Program-made: the position numbers and the translations under genes | From: Cellulophaga sp. F20128 | GTDB taxonomy: Bacteria; Bacteroidota; Bacteroidia; Flavobacteriales; Flavobacteriaceae | DNA: 64,000 nucleotides | Reading direction: 5' to 3' | Assembly (NCBI RefSeq): GCF_023015805.1 | Contig: NZ_JALKBA010000001.1 | Span: 432,046-496,045 of the forward strand | The notes under the pieces: model-generated | The model's input: only the letters and a program-made list of their open reading frames with translations | The model's database searches: none | Told to the model about the DNA's origin: nothing | Shown here: positions 17,557-27,133 of the stretch, in pieces | Position numbering within the stretch: the stretch's first letter is position 1 | How the letters are laid out: each line of letters begins with the position of its first letter

Positions 17557-17600
17557 AAAATTAAAGGAGCCCTATTAAACAATAGGGCTCCTTTAATTTT
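17557..17600. terminator. Strong bidirectional terminator
   Basis: Perfect 20-base stem, AAAATTAAAGGAGCCCTATT against its complement, with the 4-base loop AAAC. It separates the microprotein gene (plus strand) from the convergent outer-membrane barrel gene ending at 17645. Confidence 0.9.
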
Positions 17601-17644
17601 GTGTCATCTACCTAGAAGTTCTAGCAACTCTTCAACGTTAATTA

Positions 17645-20392
17645 CTACCTTCCTCTTCTACTACGATTACCTCCTCCTCTTTCAGGATTGAAGCCAGATT
17701 TCATATTCTGCCCTGCAAAACGTCCAAATTTATAGTCAAATGTCAGCATAAAGTATTGTTCCAAAATTCGGCTTTCGGCATCCTCAACATAGGTTTCCGC
17801 AACTGTTCTTCTGTACCCATTGTTTTTGCCTAGCATGTCATAACCAACAAGCGTTATGGTAGCCTTTTTATTCCATAGTTGGGCACCTAATGAAGCATTC
17901 CAAAAAACCACGTCCCCATCAAAATCATCGCCAACCCTACTATTATACCTATAAGATACCTTGTTGGAGAAAAATATGTTTTTGAAAAAATATATGGAAG
18001 AATCAAATTGTACGTTCTGTACAAAGTAATCCAAATCGTCATAAACATCGGTATCATAAGCGTTTTTCACCAATGAGTAACTATAACTAGTACCAAAATC
18101 TATTTTGTCATCAAACGAATATTTAAAACCAACTCTTGGTCTCAGATTCGTTTTCTGCGTAATAAACTGCAAACCGTTTTGAATCGTTATATCATTGTCG
18201 AAATTTCCATTGAAACTTAAATTAAAATTTATTCTATTCTTATTACTATAATACGATTTGGCAAAATTCACATTTCCATTTAATGAATAATCCCCATCTA
18301 TATTATCATAGGTTGTCGTTTTAATTAAATCTTCATCTGTTATGGTAGAATTAATAATTTTATCATCCATAAATTGAGCTCCAAGCCCCCCATTAATACT
18401 AATATTATTAAAGGCGATATTATTCTGATATTGAAAATCAATCCTGTGGTTCAATGATGGTTTTAAGTTTGGATTACCTGTGCGAATATTTAGCTGATTA
18501 CTAACGTCTGGCACGGGCTGTAATTGAGAAATAGAGGGTAGACCAACATTCTGTCTATAGTTTAAATTAATATTTTTATACCCCTTTTCATCTCTATATC
18601 TAATTCTTCCCGAATAGGTTAAATATTTAAAATCTGTTTTAAAGTTTCTAGCTTCAATTAATTTATCATTATAATTTCTATAGGTATTTGTATAGGCCCC
18701 TTCTGCCTCATAACGAAAATTACCTAGCTCATACCTCAATCTAAGCGAAGGCGTAAGTGTTGATGTTATATAGGTATTATTGGAGCTAATATCTTCGTTA
18801 AAATCATCATACAACGCATTGGTGTCGTTAAAATCATAAACATTTTTAGTATTCTTACTATGATTTATCCGCACGTTATAACTTGGAATTAACCTAAAGT
18901 TTTCTGAAAGCTGTTTGCTCCAAACCGTATTTAACGAAATACCGGTATCTACATCATCCGTATCGCTTAATTGGTCTTGTACAATAGTGGTGTTTTTATT
19001 GTGTAATACGTTTTCTGAATATTTTTGACCATCATTCATACCCTTACTGAAATCAGTATCTAAACTCATGTTAAAATAATCCCTACTACTCCCTAATACA
19101 GGAGTAACTCTAAATTTATTATTTATTTGATAGTTAGAACTACTGGTAGCATTATTAGAAGTATAATCACTCACTAAATCTCCATTATCATAGGTAGATT
19201 GCGTTTCACTTTGAGAATAAGAATCATTATTAGAAACACTAAAGTCGACCTCATTAGATATTTCTACCTTATTTCTAGACTTTGGCTTTATTATAAATTT
19301 AAGATCTGCACCCCCTCTGTGGCTGTCAGAATCATTTATACTACTACTTTCAGAATTTGTAATATAATTTAAGTTAGGTAAATAGTTTTCTCGTCTACTC
19401 TTTTGATCAAATTCCCTACTTTGCGAACTGTATCTATAATTTCCATTGACTCTATTTTCATTCCATTTCCCTTTGGTATAATTTGTACCAATATAATTAG
19501 ATTCAATATACCCATTACTAGATTCGGTGTCTGGTAACGAATTAAAGCCTCTGGACATATTTATATTATTCGCCCCAGAAATTAATCCAATTTGTTTTCC
19601 ATCGATAAGCTTAAATAAATTGGCACTTGCCAGGTACTTATCATCCAAACTATAACCCCCTCTTAAATCACCAAAAAAAGCATGGTTTTTTCCTTTTTTA
19701 ATTTTAATATTTAATTCTTTTGTCCCGGAGTCAGATTCTTCTCCAGTAAACTTTTGCAGATTAGACTTATAATCTGTTACCTGTATTTTATCTACAACAT
19801 TGCTTGGTAAATTCTTAAGGGCAATATCTCCAGTTTTCTCGCCAAAAAAACGCATCCCGTCTACATTAACAGCTTCAACGACAACTCCATTAGAGGTAAT
19901 TACTCCGTCGTCATCAATTTCTATTCCTGGTAATTTCTTTAATAAATCTTCCACCTTGGCGTTTGGCAACGTCTTAAAGCTATCTGCGTTATATTCTATA
20001 GTGTCTTTTTTTATTAAAATTGGGGGTGCTTTCCCCACTAAGGCAATTTCCTCTAATTCTTCTGATTGCTCCGAAAGGGTAACAGTTCCCATATTTAATT
20101 CGTTCGCTTTAGGAACATTTAGATCTTGGCTATAGGTTTTATAGCCTAAATAGGCAATTTTAAAAATTACTTTGGGTTGATCTTCCGCATTTACTTTTAG
20201 TGAAAATAATCCGTTTTTATTTGTAATCGCATAAGCTATAGCAATTGAATCTTGAATATTCAACACAAAAACAGTTGCGCCTTCTAGAGTATTGGCATCT
20301 TCATCCTTTACAACCCCATCTAAGGAGAACTTTTGAGAAAAGAGGGTTGTGGAAGCCACTAAAAACAGCACAAAAATTGATTTTTTAAGCAT
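17645..20392 (-). CDS. Outer-membrane beta-barrel protein with carboxypeptidase-regulatory N-terminus (TonB-receptor-like)
   Basis: A 915-residue secreted outer-membrane protein. The signal peptide is MLKKSIFVLFLVASTTLFSQ. A carboxypeptidase-regulatory-like Ig domain follows (about 22-105, with LEGATVFVLN and IAYLGYKTY). A plug-like region comes next (about 125-225), with the LLKKLPGIEIDDDG motif shared by the OMP_b-brl_3 family, and then a large barrel rich in Asn, Ser and Tyr (about 240-880). The last 20 residues are an Arg/Gly-rich tail (GGGNRSRRGR). No TonB box was recognised and there is no SusD partner, so it may be a transporter of unknown cargo. A LytTR two-component pair lies 167 bases upstream on the same strand and may control it. 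Confidence 0.85.
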   Translation of the reverse strand: MLKKSIFVLFLVASTTLFSQKFSLDGVVKDEDANTLEGATVFVLNIQDSIAIAYAITNKNGLFSLKVNAEDQPKVIFKIAYLGYKTYSQDLNVPKANELNMGTVTLSEQSEELEEIALVGKAPPILIKKDTIEYNADSFKTLPNAKVEDLLKKLPGIEIDDDGVITSNGVVVEAVNVDGMRFFGEKTGDIALKNLPSNVVDKIQVTDYKSNLQKFTGEESDSGTKELNIKIKKGKNHAFFGDLRGGYSLDDKYLASANLFKLIDGKQIGLISGANNINMSRGFNSLPDTESSNGYIESNYIGTNYTKGKWNENRVNGNYRYSSQSREFDQKSRRENYLPNLNYITNSESSSINDSDSHRGGADLKFIIKPKSRNKVEISNEVDFSVSNNDSYSQSETQSTYDNGDLVSDYTSNNATSSSNYQINNKFRVTPVLGSSRDYFNMSLDTDFSKGMNDGQKYSENVLHNKNTTIVQDQLSDTDDVDTGISLNTVWSKQLSENFRLIPSYNVRINHSKNTKNVYDFNDTNALYDDFNEDISSNNTYITSTLTPSLRLRYELGNFRYEAEGAYTNTYRNYNDKLIEARNFKTDFKYLTYSGRIRYRDEKGYKNINLNYRQNVGLPSISQLQPVPDVSNQLNIRTGNPNLKPSLNHRIDFQYQNNIAFNNISINGGLGAQFMDDKIINSTITDEDLIKTTTYDNIDGDYSLNGNVNFAKSYYSNKNRINFNLSFNGNFDNDITIQNGLQFITQKTNLRPRVGFKYSFDDKIDFGTSYSYSLVKNAYDTDVYDDLDYFVQNVQFDSSIYFFKNIFFSNKVSYRYNSRVGDDFDGDVVFWNASLGAQLWNKKATITLVGYDMLGKNNGYRRTVAETYVEDAESRILEQYFMLTFDYKFGRFAGQNMKSGFNPERGGGNRSRRGR

Positions 20393-20559
20393 AATTCTAA
20401 GTTAAAATGAAGTTTGTTTTTAAGTGGTTAACTCAAAAATCCATTGTAAAGAAGTTAGACCCAAGAAAACTGAAAAGGTTTAAAAACATTTTAGCAGTAA
20501 AATGTTATATTATTTTAATAGCATCATAAAACCTAGAGATTCTTCTTTTTTAGATGCGC

Positions 20560-21243
20560 TTAGGCGTTTAAAATCGTTAAAAGATTGTTTTTGTACACCC
20601 TCCCTATCGGGAGTTTTTCGTTGCCAACAAAGGCAGTGTTTCCCACAAGTTTATGAATTGCATGAAAATTAACAAGGAAGGATTTATGGATTTGAAGAAA
20701 GGACGCATTTGGTAAGATAAGCAACCAATCCTTTAAGGATCCTATATAGGTAAGTTTTGTGCTTTTTGTTACTATTGTTATATAATTACGATCGGATTGC
20801 AGATATAGAATATCCTTAAAATAGACGCGGTGTTGTGTTTTGTCAACATTTATAAATACAGAAGGTTCAATAGCTGCACTTGTATTTATTGCAGGTACAT
20901 CTTCTAATTTATTTAGAGCCTTTAAAAACCGCTCAAAAGAGAAGGGTTTGACCAAATAATCTTTAATAGCAGTTTCTTCAAAGCTTTCTGCCGCATAATT
21001 TGGATAGGCAGTTGTCATTATTATTTTGGGAGGATTGTACAGCGTTTTTATAAAATCCATTCCCGAAATATCAGGCAGATTAATATCTAGAAATAGGACG
21101 TCAACACTGTTCTGCCTTAAAAAACAGTTTGCCTCCAAGGCAGTTTGAAAAGATGCTAAAAGGTCATATCCCTGTAGTTTTGCAATATAATTTTGCAACA
21201 CCATTTGGGCAGGAATTTCATCTTCTAGAATAATACACCTCAT
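20560..21243 (-). CDS. LytTR-family response regulator
   Basis: A 227-residue regulator with a receiver domain (1-120; the phosphoacceptor aspartate in VLFLDINLPDISGMDF, at about residue 53, and the Lys of YLVKPFSF at about 108) and a C-terminal LytTR DNA-binding domain (about 130-225: RVYFKDILYLQSDRNYI, then FLQIHKSFLVNF). Its start codon overlaps the stop codon of the kinase gene (ATGA), so the two are translated together. The barrel gene downstream on the same strand is the obvious candidate target. Confidence 0.93.
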   Translation of the reverse strand: MRCIILEDEIPAQMVLQNYIAKLQGYDLLASFQTALEANCFLRQNSVDVLFLDINLPDISGMDFIKTLYNPPKIIMTTAYPNYAAESFEETAIKDYLVKPFSFERFLKALNKLEDVPAINTSAAIEPSVFINVDKTQHRVYFKDILYLQSDRNYITIVTKSTKLTYIGSLKDWLLILPNASFLQIHKSFLVNFHAIHKLVGNTAFVGNEKLPIGRVYKNNLLTILNA

Positions 21244-22211
21244 ATTAATTCTATCCTTAATTTTACGCTATACATATCACTCTTAACAATCTCTAACCTA
21301 TGTTTGTCTTTGTAAATTAAATGCAGTCGCTTCCGTATGTTTATTAATCCGATAGGATTGGCCTCGCTTTCAATTTTAATGGTTTTTATTACATTGGTAC
21401 AGCAACACCATAAAACGCCTTTAACAACCCTTATTTCTATTGTAACCTTGCTGTTAGCAGCACTATGCTTAAATGCATTCTCTATTAGAGTAATTAATAA
21501 AAGAGGTGCTATTTTATAGCAATAACTATCTATGTCCGTCAGATAATCGATTTCTTTAACTTTCGCGGTCCTAATTTTTTGAAACGCGATATAGTTATCA
21601 ATATAATCCATTTCCTTCTGCAGAGAAACCATAGTTGTATTACTGCCGTACAATACATGTTTTAGGTTGTTAGAAAGCATTAAAATCATTTCTGGGGTTT
21701 CCTTAGGCTTCTCCAATGAAAAGGCATAGACTGTATTTAGGTTATTAAACAATACATGCGGATTTATTTGTGATCTTAAGTACTGTAGTTCCATTTCTGT
21801 ATTTTCCATTTTAATGTGCTCCATTTCTTCGTGTTTCTCAATATACCGAAACAACATCCAAACAAATGAAAAGAAAATAATAGGAACTAGCGTTTGCCAT
21901 AAATAATCTGACAAACATTTTACTACACTACACCCGCATTGGGCAAAATAATTGCAATACAGTTCGGTTGCCAAAACAGCAATTGTTGTAATAGCTATGG
22001 CATAAATGAGGTACCACCGTTTTTTTATAAAAAAAGGCAACAAAAACAGATGGTTGGCATAGACAATCACTAACAAAATAAACAAATACTGTACAAAGGG
22101 ATTTTCTTTCCAATAAAAATCGGAAAATACAAAAAGTGATATAAATACAAACAAAGCCCAAAAAAGTAGGTGTATTAATATCTTAGAAAAGTGCTTGCCC
22201 AAAATTTTCAT
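21240..22211 (-). CDS. LytS/YehU-type sensor histidine kinase
   Basis: A 323-residue membrane kinase. The first 130 residues hold four hydrophobic segments (about 10-30, 40-58, 66-84 and 100-120) with no large periplasmic domain, so sensing is probably within or near the membrane. The His-kinase motif is QINPHVLFNNLN (about 160-171); the usual text is NPHFLFN, and here Phe is replaced by Val. The N-box appears as LLLITLIENAFKHS. The catalytic end is short, as usual in this class, with IGLINIRKRL. It forms a pair with the LytTR regulator by a 4-base overlap. Confidence 0.92.
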   Translation of the reverse strand: MKILGKHFSKILIHLLFWALFVFISLFVFSDFYWKENPFVQYLFILLVIVYANHLFLLPFFIKKRWYLIYAIAITTIAVLATELYCNYFAQCGCSVVKCLSDYLWQTLVPIIFFSFVWMLFRYIEKHEEMEHIKMENTEMELQYLRSQINPHVLFNNLNTVYAFSLEKPKETPEMILMLSNNLKHVLYGSNTTMVSLQKEMDYIDNYIAFQKIRTAKVKEIDYLTDIDSYCYKIAPLLLITLIENAFKHSAANSKVTIEIRVVKGVLWCCCTNVIKTIKIESEANPIGLINIRKRLHLIYKDKHRLEIVKSDMYSVKLRIELI

Positions 22212-22426
22212 TGAAACTATTTAACAAGTAAAATACTAATAATACATTCCATTTTCAATTTTTATATACAAACAAAAGCTTTGAAGGTATCAACAACACA
22301 TTTCCGTAGCGAAAACGTTGTAGAAGGTCTCCAAAGTGGTTTGCATAATTAAGCTTGTCGTTGGTAAAACTAATTTTAAATAATGGGTTTAGACCGTTAA
22401 GTTCCATTCAAAAAAAACGGAATAAC

Positions 22427-22984
22427 ATGAAAAATCACACACAACTTATTCTTGCCTCACTCGTATTTATTAGCCCTCTTCTTGGATCAGCACAAATAGT
22501 TAATAGGGTAATTAAGGATTACAACAACAGAGAAATTTTGGTAGGAAAAATTAATAAGGTGGGGCTCACCAATCCCACTTTTGCCCCTTGGTTTACCCCC
22601 AAATACAATGCTTATGAGATAGACACCACCATTTTAAACACTCTAAAAACCCACCTTAAAGACTACAAAATTGTCGCCTTTATTGGGACTTGGTGTGGTG
22701 ATAGTAAAAGAGAAATTCCTCGTTTTTACAAAATTTTAGAAACAGTGAACTATCCAATGTCTCACTTTTCATTAGTTGCTGTAGACAATTCCAAAGACAA
22801 CTACAAAAAAAGCCCAAACGGGGAAGAAAAGGGACTACATATAATACGTGTGCCCACCTTTATCATTTACAAGGATAACAAAGAAATAAACAGGATTATT
22901 GAATCGCCCGTGGTGAGTTTAGAAAAGGATCTAGCGGTCATTATTCAAGGTGGAGAATATGTACCAAATTTTCCTCTAAAATAG
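22427..22984 (+). CDS. Secreted thioredoxin-like protein with single-cysteine WCGDS motif
   Basis: A 185-residue protein with a signal peptide (MKNHTQLILASLVFISPLLGSAQ) and a thioredoxin fold. The active-site segment is GTWCGDSKREIP (about 91-102), so the usual CxxC has lost its second cysteine. The cis-proline loop is present (VPTFI). A further region before the fold (FAPWFTPKYNAYEID) is typical of the Bacteroidota branch. ATG at 22427 was chosen because it starts the signal peptide; the open frame extends to a TTG at 22355. With one cysteine, the protein is more likely a mono-thiol or binding protein than a disulphide reductase. It is divergent from the kinase gene. Confidence 0.8.
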   Translation: MKNHTQLILASLVFISPLLGSAQIVNRVIKDYNNREILVGKINKVGLTNPTFAPWFTPKYNAYEIDTTILNTLKTHLKDYKIVAFIGTWCGDSKREIPRFYKILETVNYPMSHFSLVAVDNSKDNYKKSPNGEEKGLHIIRVPTFIIYKDNKEINRIIESPVVSLEKDLAVIIQGGEYVPNFPLK

Positions 22985-23195
22985 ACTGTCCTTCTTAGAA
23001 TATGAACAGCTTAACAGAATATTATATATGATCCTATATGCAGCTATTTACCTTTACCATAAAGTTAATTACTTATTTTCTAAATGTAATATTTCTCTTT
23101 TCCCTTGTATTTCTTAATGTAACCTTCAAACTACCTTAAACTATAAAAAAATAATAATTCATTGATTTGCGGTAACTAAAAACAACCACTAATTT

Positions 23196-26036
23196 ATGAA
23201 ATATTATTTTGCTGTTTTACTATTGATATCATTCACAGTAAACACTTTAGCGCAATCTGGAAACATCCAAGGTGTTATTACAGATGACAATGGAATCACA
23301 GTTCCTGGAGCCACAATTGTAATAGAACAACTAAAAAAAGGTGCTATAACTGACTTTAACGGAAAGTTTACCATAGTAGATGTACCCGAAGGCACTTACA
23401 CACTAGTATTCCAGTACTTAGGCTATGCGGACTTTGAACAAGAAGTTATTGTGACAGCTTCAAAAACAACAACGGCTAACATAATCCTTGCCTCAAAAAG
23501 CACCAAACTAAATGAGGTGGAGGTATATGGATTTGCTCTAGGTAGCCAGGCGAGAGCTTTAAATACTCAAAAAAACAAACAGAACATATCCAATATTGTT
23601 TCTACAGATCAAATAGGTAAATTTCCAGATGCCAATATTGGAGATGCTGTAAAACGTATTCCCGGTATAACTATGCAGGTAGACCAGGGCGAAGCCCGTA
23701 ACATTATTGTTCGTGGTTTGTCTCCTCAACTAAACTCAGTTACTTTAAACGGTAGCAGAATTCCTTCTGCCGAAGGTGACAACAGAAACGTACAAATGGA
23801 TTTAATTCCGGCTGATATGATTCAGACCATTGAGGTTAACAAAGCGGTTACCCCAGATATGGAAGCAGATGCATTGGGAGGTTCTGTTAACTTAATTACT
23901 AGGACATCTCCGCAAGGGTTTCGTTTATCGGCCACAGCAGGTTCTGGGTTAAACTTTATCACAAACAAAAGAATATTAAACGGATCCTTTTTAGTAGGTG
24001 ACCGCTCCAAAGACAACAAGTTCGGTTGGGTGGTTTCAGCATCCATAAATGATAACGACTTTGGTAGTGATAATGTTGAAGCTGAATGGGAAGATAAATT
24101 TGAATACAACGCCAATGATGACGAAGATAATTTGGAAGAAGTTGCTGTAAATCCATATGCAAAAGTATTCGAAATTAGAGAGTACTTGGTGCAACGTGTA
24201 CGGAGGAGTTTTTCTGCTAATTTGGATTACAACTTGGATGAAAACAACAGCATTTATTTAAAATCCATCTACAACTGGAGAGACGATCGTGAAAATAGGT
24301 TCCGTTTAGAAAATGAAATTTTAGATGGTGAAGACATAGCCCCAGGAGATTTCACTGTTGATGCCAATGGAAACCTAACATCTTTTCCTGTTGAAGCAAA
24401 AAGACAAAGCAAAGGAGGAATTGACAACAGTAGAAGTCAAAACACACGTTTGGAAGACCAACGAATGCAAAACTATAGTTTAGGCGGTAACCACTTGGCC
24501 AACAATTTGCAAATAAATTGGATGGCTTCTTTTTCTAAGGCGTCAGAAGAACGACTTAACGAACGCTATTTGGAATATGAAAGCGAATATGGCGTTGCAT
24601 TCACAAACAATGATAACAAGCCACTATTTACAGCTTTAGATGCCAATGACTCGGCCTATAACAATTTTGAGATAAGTGAGTTAACTGAAGAAAATCAATA
24701 TACGGAAGAAAAAGATATGAATGCTTTTGTAAACTTTCAATTGCCACTTAATTTATTTGATAACGAAGACGGAAATGTAAAGTTTGGTGCTCGTGGAAGA
24801 TTAAAAAACAAAAACCGTAAAAATAATTTCGTGGAATACAGCCCTGAAGGTTCAGAATTTGAATTTCTTGGAGGGATCCCTACTCGTAGTTATTCTGATA
24901 CAAGTTTTGGAGCAGGAAAACAATATGCTATTGGCAGTTTTGCCAATCCGGAGTTTTTAGGAAGCTTAAACCTAGCCGACTCCAATCTTTTTGAAGCAGA
25001 AGATATACCTGAAGAGTACTTAACGGCCAATTTTGACGTGGATGAAAACGTATATGCAGGTTATGCAATGACCAACCAAAACATCACGGAAAATTTAAGT
25101 GTTTTGGTTGGTATCCGATTAGAACATACCAAGATTAACAGTACCGGTAACGAAATTATTTTCGATGAAGATGGGGATTACGCCGGGACCAATGAGGTAA
25201 TGGCAGAAAACACGTATACAAATGTTTTGCCTGGTATTCATTTTAAGTACAATGTTAATGATAACACCGTTTTACGTTTTGCATGGACAAATACCATTGC
25301 TAGACCAAACTATGTGGATTTGGTTCCTTTTAGGGAAGTGAACAATGAGGATGAAGAAATTATTTTGGGTAATTCCGACTTAAAACCTGCTACTTCAATG
25401 AATTTTGACCTTATGGGAGAGCACTATTTTAAATCTGTTGGTATACTATCAGCTGGTGTCTTCCAAAAAAGCATTCAAGACTTTACGTACGTTTATCAAT
25501 ATGAAGATGAAAATGATTACGAAGTTTACCAGCCATTTAATGGTGATGACGCTTCAATTCTCGGTGTGGAATTTGCCTTACAACGTCAATTGGACTTTTT
25601 ACCTGGTTTTGCCAAAAATTTCAGCATTTATCTTAACTATACGTATTTAACATCTAACGCAAATGGAATACGTAATGAAGATGGTGAGGAGCGTACCGAT
25701 TTGGACTTGCCAAATACGGCGCCAAATATGTTTAACGCTTCATTGGGGTATGCTAACAAGAAAATGAGTTTCCGTTTGTCTGGTAACTTTTCAGACTCCT
25801 ATGTAGATGAAATTGGAGGTCGTGCTTTTGAGGACAGGTATTACGACAAACAATTTTTCTTGGACTTTAATGCAAGCGTTAACCTCAATAAAAACCTAAG
25901 TTTCTATTTAGACGTTAACAATATCACAAATCAGCCATTGCGCTATTTTCAAGGTGTAAGCAACAGAACAATGCAAATGGAATACTATAAAACACGCTTA
26001 ACCTTTGGTGTTAAATACGATATATTCAAAAAATAA
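23196..26036 (+). CDS. TonB-dependent outer-membrane receptor (phytase-linked)
   Basis: A 946-residue TonB-dependent receptor. The signal peptide ends at about residue 19 (LAQ). A carboxypeptidase-regulatory domain follows (about 23-105: GVITDDNGITVPGATIVIEQ). The plug is at about 130-240, with IPGITMQVDQGEARNIIVRGL and LGGSVNLITRTS, and the barrel runs to the end (YDIFKK). The first phytase residue is 12 bases after the stop, so the two genes are one unit. No SusD gene accompanies it, which fits uptake of a small solute rather than a glycan. The likely cargo is inositol phosphate or phosphate-metal complex; this is inference from the neighbour. Confidence 0.92.
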   Translation: MKYYFAVLLLISFTVNTLAQSGNIQGVITDDNGITVPGATIVIEQLKKGAITDFNGKFTIVDVPEGTYTLVFQYLGYADFEQEVIVTASKTTTANIILASKSTKLNEVEVYGFALGSQARALNTQKNKQNISNIVSTDQIGKFPDANIGDAVKRIPGITMQVDQGEARNIIVRGLSPQLNSVTLNGSRIPSAEGDNRNVQMDLIPADMIQTIEVNKAVTPDMEADALGGSVNLITRTSPQGFRLSATAGSGLNFITNKRILNGSFLVGDRSKDNKFGWVVSASINDNDFGSDNVEAEWEDKFEYNANDDEDNLEEVAVNPYAKVFEIREYLVQRVRRSFSANLDYNLDENNSIYLKSIYNWRDDRENRFRLENEILDGEDIAPGDFTVDANGNLTSFPVEAKRQSKGGIDNSRSQNTRLEDQRMQNYSLGGNHLANNLQINWMASFSKASEERLNERYLEYESEYGVAFTNNDNKPLFTALDANDSAYNNFEISELTEENQYTEEKDMNAFVNFQLPLNLFDNEDGNVKFGARGRLKNKNRKNNFVEYSPEGSEFEFLGGIPTRSYSDTSFGAGKQYAIGSFANPEFLGSLNLADSNLFEAEDIPEEYLTANFDVDENVYAGYAMTNQNITENLSVLVGIRLEHTKINSTGNEIIFDEDGDYAGTNEVMAENTYTNVLPGIHFKYNVNDNTVLRFAWTNTIARPNYVDLVPFREVNNEDEEIILGNSDLKPATSMNFDLMGEHYFKSVGILSAGVFQKSIQDFTYVYQYEDENDYEVYQPFNGDDASILGVEFALQRQLDFLPGFAKNFSIYLNYTYLTSNANGIRNEDGEERTDLDLPNTAPNMFNASLGYANKKMSFRLSGNFSDSYVDEIGGRAFEDRYYDKQFFLDFNASVNLNKNLSFYLDVNNITNQPLRYFQGVSNRTMQMEYYKTRLTFGVKYDIFKK

Positions 26037-26048
26037 AACTGAAGAATA

Positions 26049-27062
26049 ATGAAGTACATTTATACTGTATTTTTACTGGTAACAATAGTTGCATGTAAAT
26101 CAAATTTAGAAGAAATAAAACCAACTCTGGTTACCGAAAAAACACCACATGATACAGACGACCCTGCCATTTGGATAAATAAGAAAAACCCTGAAGAAAG
26201 CATAATTTTTGGGACAGATAAAGATGAAGTTAATGGTGGTGTTTACGCCTTTGATCTAGATGGAAAAATCATCTTAGAAAAAAGTTTAACCAAGGTAAGT
26301 TATCCAAACAACGTAGATGTCGAATATGGTTTTGTTTTAAACGATTCTACAACTACCGATATTTTGGTGTTTACGGAAAGAGAAAAACACCAAATACGAG
26401 TTTACTCCATCCCGGATATGAAACCATTAGATAAGGGAGGTTTTCAGGTTTTTGAAGATGAAAATAATGTTGAAATGAAACGGCCTATGGGCGTTTCTAT
26501 TTATAAAAATCCTGAAAACGGAAATATTTCTGCCATTGTAAGCAGAAAATCAGGTCCGTCCGATGGTTATTTATATCAATATGCTTTTGTGTCGGACTCG
26601 CTAGGTGTACATTCTAATTTGATTCGAAAATTTGGAAAATTTAGTGGCGAAAAAGAAATAGAAGCCATTGTTGTGGATGACGCATTAGGGTTTGTCTATT
26701 ATAGTGATGAAAGCGTTGGTATTAGAAAGTATCATGCAAGCCCTAAAAAGGGGAATGCTGAAATTTCAATTTTTGGAGGGGAACATTTTAAAAGAGATAT
26801 AGAAGGTATAGCCATTGCTACTTACCAAGGAGATCGAGGATTTCTAATTGTATCTGATCAACAAGATCATAGTTTTAATTTCTTTTCAAGAAGTACTAAT
26901 AGTTTTGTAAAAAAATTAAACCTAGGCACTTTAGAGACCGATGGTTGTGATGTTACCACTGAAGCCCTAGGGAGCAAATATCCTAACGGTTTGTTTGTTT
27001 CTATGAATGATGAGCAAGATTTCTTTTTTCATGCACTAGATTCGCTTAAAATTGCAAAATAA
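26049..27062 (+). CDS. Beta-propeller phytase lipoprotein
   Basis: A 337-residue surface or periplasmic lipoprotein (TIVAC, Cys16) of the calcium-dependent beta-propeller phytase family, which removes phosphates from myo-inositol hexakisphosphate. Family marks are in order: DTDDPAIWI (35-43), GGVYAFDLDGK (63-73), PNNVDVEYGF (86-95), EIEAIVVDD, then GFVYYSDESVGIRKY, DIEGIAI and TDGCDVTTEALG. The acidic residues that bind calcium and phosphate in Bacillus phytase are represented in these stretches. It is the second gene of a pair with the TonB receptor and is followed by a strong palindromic terminator. Confidence 0.92.
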   Translation: MKYIYTVFLLVTIVACKSNLEEIKPTLVTEKTPHDTDDPAIWINKKNPEESIIFGTDKDEVNGGVYAFDLDGKIILEKSLTKVSYPNNVDVEYGFVLNDSTTTDILVFTEREKHQIRVYSIPDMKPLDKGGFQVFEDENNVEMKRPMGVSIYKNPENGNISAIVSRKSGPSDGYLYQYAFVSDSLGVHSNLIRKFGKFSGEKEIEAIVVDDALGFVYYSDESVGIRKYHASPKKGNAEISIFGGEHFKRDIEGIAIATYQGDRGFLIVSDQQDHSFNFFSRSTNSFVKKLNLGTLETDGCDVTTEALGSKYPNGLFVSMNDEQDFFFHALDSLKIAK

Positions 27063-27080
27063 CTTACTGCAATTCTACTA

Positions 27081-27116
27081 AAAAAGCCCAAACGTTATAT
27101 AACGTTTGGGCTTTTT
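27081..27116. terminator. Bidirectional terminator between phytase and sdhB
   Basis: A perfect 36-base palindrome with arms AAAAAGCCCAAACGTTAT and the complement, lying 18 bases after the phytase stop and 17 bases from the sdhB stop on the other strand. Confidence 0.9.
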
Positions 27117-27133
27117 ATCTATATTTTTAGAGA

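Noticed and set aside
17645..27062. Possible polysaccharide utilisation locus
   Set aside because: Two TonB-type barrels are present but there is no SusD gene and no glycoside hydrolase or lyase nearby.
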